Source: Acetobacteraceae bacterium
Lineage (GTDB): Bacteria; Pseudomonadota; Alphaproteobacteria; Acetobacterales; Acetobacteraceae
Direction: 5' to 3'
NCBI GenBank assembly: GCA_947462945.1
Contig: CANHTE010000149.1
Span: 1-5,048, forward strand
DNA: 5,048 nt
Position 1 is the stretch's first letter. Every line of letters begins with the position of its first letter. Of the stretch, positions 1 to 5,048 are shown piece by piece. Under the pieces are notes generated by a model, which was given only the letters and a program-made list of their open reading frames with translations, had not been told where the DNA came from and did not search any database. The translations under genes were made by a program, and so were the position numbers.

Positions 1-431
1 AATCGGGGCAGCCCTATGCCGGGACCTTGTTCTTCAATGGCGGGACGGGGGCCGGGCAGGCGCAGGATGGGGCGGATTCCATCTCATGGCCGTCCAATAT
101 CTCCGCCACGCCGGTTGAGGTGGCGGAGCGCACGGCACCGGTGCTGATCCATCGCAAGCTGCAACTCACCGGATCTGGCGGCGCGGGCCGTCAGCGCGGC
201 GGATTGGGGCATGAGACGGAGATCGAATGCGAGGTGGATGGGATCGCGGCCGTGTTTGTGACGGAGCGGATCAAATATCCCGCGCCCGGCCTGTTCGGTG
301 GCGGCGCGGGCGCTCTGGGCGAGGTGCTGATTGACGGAAAGGCCGCGAATACGCGAATCCAGCAGACCTTGAACAAGGGCACGCGGGTGACGGTTCGGAC
401 GCCCGGCGGTGGGGGCTACGGCTCCCGGTAG
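1..431 (+). CDS. Hydantoinase B/oxoprolinase family protein, C-terminal part (5' end outside window)
   Basis: The reading frame is open from base 3 to the TAG at 429-431, giving 142 residues that begin SGQPYAGTLFFNGGTGA. Family hallmarks seen are the GG-GAG-A-DG segment at the left edge, SISWPSNISATPVEVAE (N-x-x-x-TPVEV-E), SGGAGRQRGGLG, then PAPGLFGGGAG, and a closing TPGGGGYG glycine stretch. These are typical of the last quarter of HyuB-type subunits, which usually run to over 500 residues, so about three quarters should lie to the left. HyuB partners HyuA in hydantoinases, 5-oxoprolinases and acetophenone-carboxylase-like enzymes that open or carboxylate cyclic amides and ketones in the cytoplasm; this fragment cannot tell which substrate is used. 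The protein stops two residues after GGGGYG, without the acidic tail many relatives carry. Its 3' end overlaps the convergent small gene by 16 bp. An upstream hyuA is expected by family habit but cannot be seen. Confidence 0.93.
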   Translation, partial: SGQPYAGTLFFNGGTGAGQAQDGADSISWPSNISATPVEVAERTAPVLIHRKLQLTGSGGAGRQRGGLGHETEIECEVDGIAAVFVTERIKYPAPGLFGGGAGALGEVLIDGKAANTRIQQTLNKGTRVTVRTPGGGGYGSR

Positions 432-718
432 GTGGTGCCGTGCTGGGTTGCGAAGCTGTTGAAATCCTGCCGCAGCACCCAGACCAGGCAGGGCATGCCC
501 GCTTCCGCGCTGTGCCGGAAGAAATAGACCAACGCCTGATCGTCCCGCAGCACGATCCGGCAGACCCATTCGGCCATATCCAGGTTTTCACCCGGGCCGC
601 GTGCCAGATTGATGTGCGGAACGGTTTCTTCAAAACCAGGATAAGGCACCCAGCATTGCTGCTGTTGCGCCTGCGCGGCGAGGGGGAGCAGAAGGGCGAG
701 GGTGGTCAACAGCTTCAC
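416..718 (-). CDS. Small exported protein of unknown function
   Basis: A 100-residue protein that I do not recognise. It starts at GTG (718-716), preceded by GGAAAG about nine bases upstream as a plausible ribosome binding site; the ATG further upstream is out of frame and hits the TGA formed across this start. Residues 1-17 form a classical Sec signal peptide: Lys2, a Leu/Ala-rich core, then AQA before a QQQQC stretch, so signal peptidase I cleavage after Ala17 is likely. No lipobox precedes Cys22, so a lipoprotein is unlikely. The mature part is about 83 residues, with three cysteines (22, 53, 77) and many aromatics (CWVPYPGFE, LVYFFRH, CLVWVLRQDF), suggesting a small folded periplasmic domain. 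It lies 55 bp downstream of rnd on the same strand with no clear terminator between them, so it may share that transcript. The signal peptide and balanced composition argue it is real, rather than the 161-residue frame that overlaps it. Confidence 0.72.
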   Translation of the reverse strand: MKLLTTLALLLPLAAQAQQQQCWVPYPGFEETVPHINLARGPGENLDMAEWVCRIVLRDDQALVYFFRHSAEAGMPCLVWVLRQDFNSFATQHGTTYREP

Positions 719-773
719 GATGGAGTGCTTTCCGGAGGCGGCACCATCGCAACGCCGCCCGGGCCCGGAGGTT

Positions 774-1949
774 TCAGGCCGTGCGGATCAGCCTGACGCG
801 CCGCCCGGCCACACCCAGCGCCAGCTGGCCGGTTTTCAGCGCCAGCGCATCCTCGCCAAACACCTCCCGCCGCCAGCCGGTGAGGGCGCGGATATCAGGC
901 TCACTCTCGCTGGCCAGCCGCTCCAGATCCTCGGTATCGGCCAGCAGCTTGGGGGCCACGTGATGCGCCTCCGCGCTCGCCGCCAGCAGCACCTTCAGCA
1001 ACGCCACCAGCGCGGGTGACGCCCCGGCCCCGCGCCGGGCTTCCAGCGGCATGGGCAATTGATCCTCCGGCAGGGCCTTGGCCTCGGCGATGGCGGCCAG
1101 CAGGGAGACCCCGGATTTGCCGCGGGCAAAACCCTCGGAAATGCCGCGCGCGCGGGCCAGTTGGTCCGTCGTCTCGGGCGCGGTGGCCGCCACTTCCAGC
1201 AGCGTCTCATCCTTCACCAGCCGCCCGCGCGGGATGTTGATGCGCTGCGCTTCCGCCTCCCGCCAGCCTGCCGCCGCCCGCAGCACCCCGAGAAAGCGCC
1301 GATTGCCGGATTTGGGCTTCAGCCGCTCCCAGGCTTCCTGGGGTTCGGTGATGTAGGTGGAGGGCTCCAGCAGCGCGTCCATCTCCTGCGCCACCCAGTC
1401 CAGGCGGCCTTCAGCCATCAGCTTTTCGCGCAGCCGCAGATAGACCTGACGCAGATGCGTGACATCGCCGGCGGCATAGATGATCTGGGCGGGTGAGAGC
1501 GGCCTGGCGGACCAATCCGAAAAGCGATGCGCCTTGTCAATCGAAGCGCCGGCAAGGGCGCGCACCAGGCTGTCATAGCTCGCCTGGTCGCCAAAGCCGG
1601 CCACCATGGCGGCGATCTGCGTATCGAACATCGGCGTGGGGACCGCGCCGAATTTCAGCAGGAAGATTTCCACATCCTGCCGGGCGGCGTGGAACACCTT
1701 CACCACGGCCGGGTCGGCCAGCAAATCCCCCAGGGGGGCCAGGTCCATGCCCGGCGCCTCGGCATCCACCACCGCCACCTCATCGGCGCCGGCCAACTGC
1801 ACGACGCAGAGCTCGGGCCAATAGGTGCGTTCGCGCATGAACTCGGTATCCACGGTCACGAAGGGCTCGCGGCGCAGCCTTTCGCAGAGTTCCGCGAGAT
1901 CGGAGGATTGCGTGATGAGGCGAGGGGTCGGTTCTTGCGCAGCAGCCAT
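774..1949 (-). CDS. rnd: Ribonuclease D (DEDDy 3'-5' exoribonuclease)
   Basis: A 391-residue protein, a normal length for RNase D, which trims 3' ends of tRNA precursors and other small structured RNAs in the cytoplasm. The DEDDy exonuclease domain covers roughly residues 10-185. Exo I is VDTEF (Asp34, Glu36), Exo II is HAARQDVEIF (Asp92) and Exo III is YAAGDVTHL (Tyr158, Asp162), so all metal-binding and catalytic residues are present. An HRDC RNA-binding region follows at about 205-290, beginning EAWERLKPKSG, and a second helical HRDC-like region fills the C-terminus. The start is the ATG at 1949 (MAAAQEP), which gives the usual short lead before the first strand. The frame stays open upstream through the divergent gene as far as 2366, but that part is antisense to aspS and not family-like. 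No good Shine-Dalgarno precedes the ATG. It is divergent from aspS, 105 bp apart, and followed by the small exported protein gene. Confidence 0.95.
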   Translation of the reverse strand: MAAAQEPTPRLITQSSDLAELCERLRREPFVTVDTEFMRERTYWPELCVVQLAGADEVAVVDAEAPGMDLAPLGDLLADPAVVKVFHAARQDVEIFLLKFGAVPTPMFDTQIAAMVAGFGDQASYDSLVRALAGASIDKAHRFSDWSARPLSPAQIIYAAGDVTHLRQVYLRLREKLMAEGRLDWVAQEMDALLEPSTYITEPQEAWERLKPKSGNRRFLGVLRAAAGWREAEAQRINIPRGRLVKDETLLEVAATAPETTDQLARARGISEGFARGKSGVSLLAAIAEAKALPEDQLPMPLEARRGAGASPALVALLKVLLAASAEAHHVAPKLLADTEDLERLASESEPDIRALTGWRREVFGEDALALKTGQLALGVAGRRVRLIRTA

Positions 1950-1993
1950 GAGACCGGTTTGGCGCCGGATGGGCCGCCATGCAAGGGCATCTC

Positions 1994-2024
1994 TTGACAG
2001 CAGCCCCGCGCGAAGGCCCTTACC
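1994..2024 (+). promoter_or_regulatory. Candidate sigma-70-type promoter for aspS (-35 TTGACA)
   Basis: A perfect -35 hexamer TTGACA lies at 1994-1999 in the 105-bp divergent region, about 55 bp before the aspS ATG. The -10 element is weak: CCCTTA at the ideal 17-bp spacing, or CTTACC at 19 bp (2019-2024). Alphaproteobacterial housekeeping promoters tolerate poor -10 boxes when TTGAC is good, so this is plausible but unproven. No comparable promoter was recognised for rnd on the other strand. Confidence 0.35.
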
Positions 2025-2054
2025 GGGGCCGGAAATCTCGCGAGCCAGGACATC

Positions 2055-3860
2055 ATGCACGCCTACCGCACCCATCATTGCGGCGCACTTCGCGCCGAAA
2101 ACGCCGGGCAAACCGCCCGCCTCTCCGGCTGGGTGCATCGCAAGCGCGACCATGGCGGCCTGTTGTTCATTGATTTGCGGGACCATTACGGCCTGACGCA
2201 ATGCGTGATCCCCCAGGGTTCGGCCGTGTTCGAAGTGGCCGACAAGCTGCGCGCCGAGAGCGTCATCACCGTTACCGGCGATGTCGTCTCGCGCGAGGGG
2301 AATACGGTCAATGACAAGCTGCCCACCGGCGCCATCGAGCTGCGGGTGCGCGAATTGACGGTCCAATCAGCCGCCGAACTCCTGCCCATCCAGGTGGCGG
2401 GGGAGGCGGAGTTCCCCGAGGAATTGCGCCTGCGCTACCGCTTCCTCGATCTGCGGCGGGAGAAGCAGCATCGCAACCTGATGCTGCGCAGCTCGGTCAT
2501 CGCCTCGATCCGCCGCCGGATGATCGAGCAGGGCTTTACCGAATTTCAGACACCGATCCTGACGGCTTCCAGCCCGGAGGGCGCGCGCGATTTTCTGGTG
2601 CCCGCGCGCATGCATCCGGGCAAGTTCTACGCGCTGCCGCAAGCGCCGCAGCAGTTCAAGCAGCTGGCCATGGTTGCGGGCTTCGACCGTTATTTCCAGA
2701 TCGCGCCCTGCTTTCGCGATGAGGCGAGCCGCGCGGATCGTTCACCTGGTGAATTCTACCAGCTCGATTTCGAGATGAGCTTCGTCACCCAGGAGGACGT
2801 CTTCGCCGCGATCGAGCCCGTGCTGGCCGGCGTGTTCAACGAGTTCGCCGGCTGGACGGGGAATGAGCGAAAGGTGACGCAGGCCCCCTTCCCGCGCATC
2901 CCGTTTGACCAGGCGATGCTGGAATTCGGCTCGGACAAGCCGGATTTGCGCAACCCGCTGCGGATCAAGGACGTGACCGCGCATTTCGCGGGTTCGAGCT
3001 TTGGGCTTTTCGCCAAGATCGCGGCCTCGGGCGAGGTGATCCGTGCGATTCCGGCGCCGGGGGCGGCCGGCCAGCCGCGCCGCTTCTTCGACCAGATGAA
3101 TGACTGGGCGCGCAGCGAAGGCGCGGGCGGCCTGGGCTACATCACCTTTGCGGATGGCGTGGCGGGCGGCCCCATTGCGAAGAACCTGGAGGCCGAGCGC
3201 GGCATCGCCCTGCGCGATGCGATGGGGCTGGCGGATGGTGACGCCGTCTTCTTCGCCGCCGGCAAGGTCGAAGATGCGGGAAAACTCGCGGGCAAGGCAC
3301 GCACGCGCATCGGCCAAGAGTTGGGCCTGATCGAGCCTGAAGCCTATCGCTTCTGCTGGGTGACCGATTTCCCGATGTACGAGTTGAACGAGGAAACCGG
3401 ACAGATCGATTTCAGCCACAACCCCTTCAGCATGCCCCAGGGCGAGCTTGAGGCGTTGAACACGATGAACCCGCTCGACATCAAGGCCTATCAATACGAC
3501 ATCGTCTGCAATGGGATTGAGCTTTCCTCCGGCGCGATCCGGAACCATCGCCCGGACATCATGCTCAAGGCCTTCGAGATTGCGGGTTATGGGCCGGATG
3601 TGGTGGAGGCGCGCTTCGGCGGCATGCTCAACGCCTTCCGCTACGGCGCGCCGCCGCATGGAGGCTCAGCCCCCGGCATTGACCGCATCGTGATGCTGCT
3701 GGCCGATGAGCCGAATATCCGCGAGGTCATCCTTTTCCCGATGAACCAGCAGGCGGAAGACCTGATGATGGGCGCGCCTGCGCCGGTGGAGGAAATCCGG
3801 CTGAAGGAACTCTCCATCCGCGTGCAATTGCCGCCCGCCAAGGCGCCGAAGGCGGGCTGA
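2055..3860 (+). CDS. aspS: Aspartyl-tRNA synthetase, probably non-discriminating (Asp/Asn-tRNA)
   Basis: A complete 601-residue class IIb synthetase that activates aspartate with ATP and loads it on tRNA. The start ATG at 2055 is preceded by AGGA (2047-2050), and [10 protein letters not shown] matches the usual N-terminus. The anticodon-binding OB-fold is at about 1-110 ([19 protein letters not shown]), motif 1 at about 152-168 ending TPIL, and the flipping-loop segment [12 protein letters not shown] at 172-183. Motif 2 is FRDE at 220-223 with Arg227, then [13 protein letters not shown]-type insertion domain covers about 290-425, and motif 3 holds APGIDR (539-544) followed by the [15 protein letters not shown] end typical of alphaproteobacteria. 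The His-Gly-Gly at 33-35 is what non-discriminating bacterial enzymes have where the Asp-specific E. coli enzyme has Leu-Gly-Ser; if so, Asp-tRNA-Asn must be amidated by GatCAB, not seen here. Motif 2 reads DEASR where the E. coli enzyme has DEDLR. Divergent from rnd and convergent with the next gene. Confidence 0.98.
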   Translation: MHAYRTHHCGALRAENAGQTARLSGWVHRKRDHGGLLFIDLRDHYGLTQCVIPQGSAVFEVADKLRAESVITVTGDVVSREGNTVNDKLPTGAIELRVRELTVQSAAELLPIQVAGEAEFPEELRLRYRFLDLRREKQHRNLMLRSSVIASIRRRMIEQGFTEFQTPILTASSPEGARDFLVPARMHPGKFYALPQAPQQFKQLAMVAGFDRYFQIAPCFRDEASRADRSPGEFYQLDFEMSFVTQEDVFAAIEPVLAGVFNEFAGWTGNERKVTQAPFPRIPFDQAMLEFGSDKPDLRNPLRIKDVTAHFAGSSFGLFAKIAASGEVIRAIPAPGAAGQPRRFFDQMNDWARSEGAGGLGYITFADGVAGGPIAKNLEAERGIALRDAMGLADGDAVFFAAGKVEDAGKLAGKARTRIGQELGLIEPEAYRFCWVTDFPMYELNEETGQIDFSHNPFSMPQGELEALNTMNPLDIKAYQYDIVCNGIELSSGAIRNHRPDIMLKAFEIAGYGPDVVEARFGGMLNAFRYGAPPHGGSAPGIDRIVMLLADEPNIREVILFPMNQQAEDLMMGAPAPVEEIRLKELSIRVQLPPAKAPKAG

Positions 3861-3882
3861 TCGGGCTCCGAGCGAGAGGGGG

Positions 3883-3907
3883 TTGGGGAGAGCAGAGCTT
3901 TCCCCGA
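3883..3907 (+). terminator. Hairpin downstream of aspS, no T-tract
   Basis: The arms 3885-3893 (GGGGAGAGC) and 3897-3905 (GCTTTCCCC) pair over nine base pairs with one G-T wobble and a three-base loop AGA; two further weaker pairs extend it to 3883/3907. It lies 22 bp after the aspS stop, where a terminator belongs, but it is followed by GAAAATCC rather than a run of T on the plus strand. It may stop transcription weakly, protect the aspS 3' end, or work with Rho. The stem is clear; the role is inferred. Confidence 0.4.
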
Positions 3908-3936
3908 AAATCCGCGCCGCGCCTTTCGCGCGGTGC
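3907..3936 (-). terminator. Intrinsic terminator for the minus-strand unknown gene pair
   Basis: On the minus strand, three bases after the stop codon of the acidic unknown gene, GCACCGCGC (3936-3928) pairs with GCGCGGCGC (3922-3914) across the loop GAAAG. This gives nine base pairs with one G-T wobble. Three bases later comes TTTT (3910-3907). A GC-rich stem, a small loop and a short T-run directly after a stop codon is the classical factor-independent arrangement, although the T-run is short. Confidence 0.6.
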
Positions 3937-3939
3937 CCC

Positions 3940-4569
3940 TCAGCCCTCCAGCAGGAAGGGCGCATAGTGCGGGAGCATTTCGGCGAAGGCGCCTTCGCCG
4001 AAATCATGGTCCATGTAATCCTTGAGGTCGGCCAGGGCGGCCTCGCCCTGAAACTCCGGAAGAAGCGCTTCGCGCAAAAAGGCTTCCGGGCCGGCGAAGG
4101 CGGCGCGCACATCCTCGGGGGCGTGGATCGCGAAGCTGCGATCCTCGGGGAAGAGCATGTGGAAGCCGTAACGATGCGCCTCGAAGAAGCTGGAGATCAG
4201 CGCGGCCTCCAGGGGGATGTGCCAGACCGCCGTGGGGGAAGTGATGCCCTCGGCACTTACATAAGTTCCGCACAGATGCGTGATGCCGCGCCGCTTGAGT
4301 GCGGCGACGAGCGGCTCGAACATCTCCGGCGGGTCGAAGTTCCGGATGTTCCAGTGCTGGAGCAGTTGCACACGCCAGGCATGATCGCCCAGCCACACAT
4401 TGCTCAATCGGGTGCCTGGCAGGCCGGAGGGGGTGGTATGAACCTCCAGCATCTCATAGGCCTTGTCCCGCAGCGCCATTTGGGCGGCGCGGCCGCGGAT
4501 ATGCGCCATGCCGACCATGCACTCTTCCACGCAGGGGCCGGGGAGGTCGTCACTGTCTTCCTGGGTCAT
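3940..4569 (-). CDS. Acidic cytosolic protein of unknown function
   Basis: A 209-residue protein that I do not recognise. The start is the ATG at 4569 (MTQEDSDDLPG), because AGGAGG sits six bases before it; an in-frame ATG at 4584 has its own codons inside that AGGAGG and is less likely. There is no signal peptide or membrane segment. It is strongly acidic (about 31 Asp/Glu against 15 Lys/Arg) and rich in His and aromatics, with conserved-looking stretches LSNVWLGDHAWRVQLLQHWN (57-76), a Rossmann-like LKRRGITHLCGTYVS (91-105) and FHMLFPEDRSFAIHAPEDV (136-154). The composition is that of a folded soluble protein, unlike the Arg/Gly-rich frame on the opposite strand. It overlaps the upstream gene by 20 bp and is followed by a hairpin with TTTT, so it ends an operon. 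Codons 189-198 (FGEGAFAE) form a perfect 28-bp DNA palindrome. An immunity- or chaperone-like partner role for the upstream product is possible but only a guess. Confidence 0.78.
   Translation of the reverse strand: MTQEDSDDLPGPCVEECMVGMAHIRGRAAQMALRDKAYEMLEVHTTPSGLPGTRLSNVWLGDHAWRVQLLQHWNIRNFDPPEMFEPLVAALKRRGITHLCGTYVSAEGITSPTAVWHIPLEAALISSFFEAHRYGFHMLFPEDRSFAIHAPEDVRAAFAGPEAFLREALLPEFQGEAALADLKDYMDHDFGEGAFAEMLPHYAPFLLEG
3977..4004. repeat. Perfect 28-bp palindrome inside the acidic unknown gene
   Basis: Bases 3977-3990 read ATTTCGGCGAAGGC and 3991-4004 are their exact reverse complement, with no spacer. All 14 pairs match and the symmetry stops at 3976/4005. It encodes residues Asp189 to Met198 on the minus strand and ends about 35 bp before the stop codon. 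In RNA from either strand it would fold to a very stable hairpin with a four-base loop. Its function is unknown. Confidence 0.9.
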
Positions 4570-5048
4570 GAGCTTCCTCCTCATCGTTCAACTGATAGCG
4601 GATTTTGTGGATGGTGGGCCATTCGTCCCGCCCGTCAGGTCGGACTACGCGCTGCTGAAAATCCAGCGTCGGGAAAGGTGAACTCTGGTCCGTCGTGCTG
4701 GGCCTGACGGTGATCTGCCTGTTGTCGTCCAAGCGATAGATCCGGACATCACGGTTTGGATTGGGCCGGCGCATTTCAATGGGCCGCAAATCGGTGATGT
4801 CGCGCTCCCGAAGGCTGGGTCCGCCATCGCGCTGCCAGTGGAGCTCGCCGTGCTGCAGCACCGGACTCTCTGCATCGCGCGTGGTCAACCGGTCCCGTAG
4901 CAGCGTATCAATCCGCCGGCCGACTTCGTCCTCCGGCGCGGCGGGGGGCGGCATGGTCGGCCGCTGGTTGCGGCGCTCGTTGTTGTTCGGGCGGCGGCCA
5001 TCGGCGGGGCCGCGGGTCAGGCGCTCCCAGAGGGACCTTCGCCAATTG
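4550..5048 (-). CDS. Unknown Arg/Pro-rich protein, N-terminus outside window
   Basis: I do not recognise this protein. The frame ends at the TGA at 4552-4550 and is open all the way to the right edge, giving at least 165 residues. The first ATG inside the window (4954) has no Shine-Dalgarno, and the residues before it, NWRRSLWERLTRG, look like real protein, so the true start is probably beyond 5048. After that amphipathic basic stretch comes a low-complexity linker (GRRPNNNERRNQRPTMPPPAAP), then a charged hydrophilic region of about 125 residues with RIDTLLRDRL, RDVRIYRLDDNRQITVRP and DEWPTIHKIRYQLNDEEE, which suggest a beta-rich domain. No membrane segment is seen in this part. The ribosome binding site and start codon of the next gene lie in its last ten codons, so the two are probably translationally coupled. 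Confidence 0.68.
   Translation of the reverse strand, partial: NWRRSLWERLTRGPADGRRPNNNERRNQRPTMPPPAAPEDEVGRRIDTLLRDRLTTRDAESPVLQHGELHWQRDGGPSLRERDITDLRPIEMRRPNPNRDVRIYRLDDNRQITVRPSTTDQSSPFPTLDFQQRVVRPDGRDEWPTIHKIRYQLNDEEEAHDPGRQ
4576..4581 (-). promoter_or_regulatory. Shine-Dalgarno AGGAGG that fixes the start of the acidic unknown gene
   Basis: Read on the minus strand, AGGAGG is followed by AAGCTC and then ATG at 4569-4567, a six-base spacing. It is the best ribosome binding site in the window, lies within the coding sequence of the upstream gene, and argues against the in-frame ATG at 4584. Confidence 0.8.

Noticed and set aside
84..569. 161-residue minus-strand frame over the hydantoinase end
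   Set aside because: It overlaps two better supported genes and reads as Arg/Ala-rich low-complexity sequence.
759..768. Palindrome CCGGGCCCGG between rnd and the small exported gene, as a terminator
   Set aside because: The stem is too short once a loop is allowed, the flanks do not pair, and no T-run follows on either strand.
1059..1997. Plus-strand open frames at 1059-1496 and 1527-1997
   Set aside because: Both are antisense shadows of rnd, whose catalytic motifs are intact on the other strand.
1950..2366. Upstream extension of the rnd frame to a start at 2366, giving 530 residues
   Set aside because: The extra part is antisense to the start of aspS, does not look like RNase D, and would make the protein far longer than the family.
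2742..3659. 305-residue open frame on the minus strand inside aspS
   Set aside because: It is a mirror of the aspS codon pattern in GC-rich DNA, rich in Arg, His and Gly, and sits wholly within a certain gene.
4111..4150. Direct repeat ATCCTCGGGG, two copies 30 bp apart
   Set aside because: It encodes a repeated Pro-Glu-Asp in the unknown protein; ten bases in two copies is within what codon bias can give.
4570..4584. In-frame ATG at 4584 as start of the acidic unknown gene
   Set aside because: The AGGAGG follows it immediately and is correctly spaced for the ATG at 4569; nothing similar precedes 4584.
3883..4707. 274-residue open frame on the plus strand over the two unknown genes
   Set aside because: Composition is His/Arg/Gly-rich and lacks folded-protein character, while the minus-strand frames have a strong ribosome binding site, tight overlap and a terminator.

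Overview
The window looks like a piece of a high-GC alphaproteobacterial chromosome, most likely from Acetobacteraceae (Roseomonas/Gluconacetobacter-like). This assignment rests on the strong G/C bias at third codon positions and on the alphaproteobacterial form of aspartyl-tRNA synthetase, which has GAPPHGG...APGIDR in motif 3 and SPGEFYQLD in motif 2. It is inferred by reading; no search was run. I see no mobile element, tRNA, rRNA, CRISPR array or phage gene.

Layout from left to right. (1) The 3' quarter of a hydantoinase B/oxoprolinase family gene runs off the left edge (+ strand, ends at 431). (2) Converging on it, with a 16-bp overlap of the 3' ends, is a small gene for an exported protein of about 100 residues and unknown function (416-718, -). 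(3) Upstream of that on the same strand is rnd, ribonuclease D (774-1949, -). (4) A 105-bp divergent intergenic region separates rnd from aspS. (5) aspS, aspartyl-tRNA synthetase, is complete (2055-3860, +). Its N-terminal anticodon-binding domain carries the RDHGG sequence usual in non-discriminating enzymes that charge both tRNA-Asp and tRNA-Asn. (6) A 79-bp convergent spacer holds two hairpins; one, followed by TTTT, looks like a factor-independent terminator for the minus-strand genes. (7) Two overlapping minus-strand genes of unknown function follow: a strongly acidic protein of about 209 residues (3940-4569), and upstream of it a gene that enters from the right edge (4550 to beyond 5048).

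The core pair rnd/aspS is ordinary informational housekeeping: tRNA/RNA 3' processing and tRNA charging. The flanks are the less known part. The right-hand pair is almost certainly co-translated, since the Shine-Dalgarno AGGAGG of the second gene lies inside the last codons of the first. The second gene also contains a perfect 28-bp palindrome near its 3' end, which is the most striking sequence structure in the window. I found no convincing evidence of an undescribed multi-gene system; the coupled unknown pair and the palindrome are the places to look.
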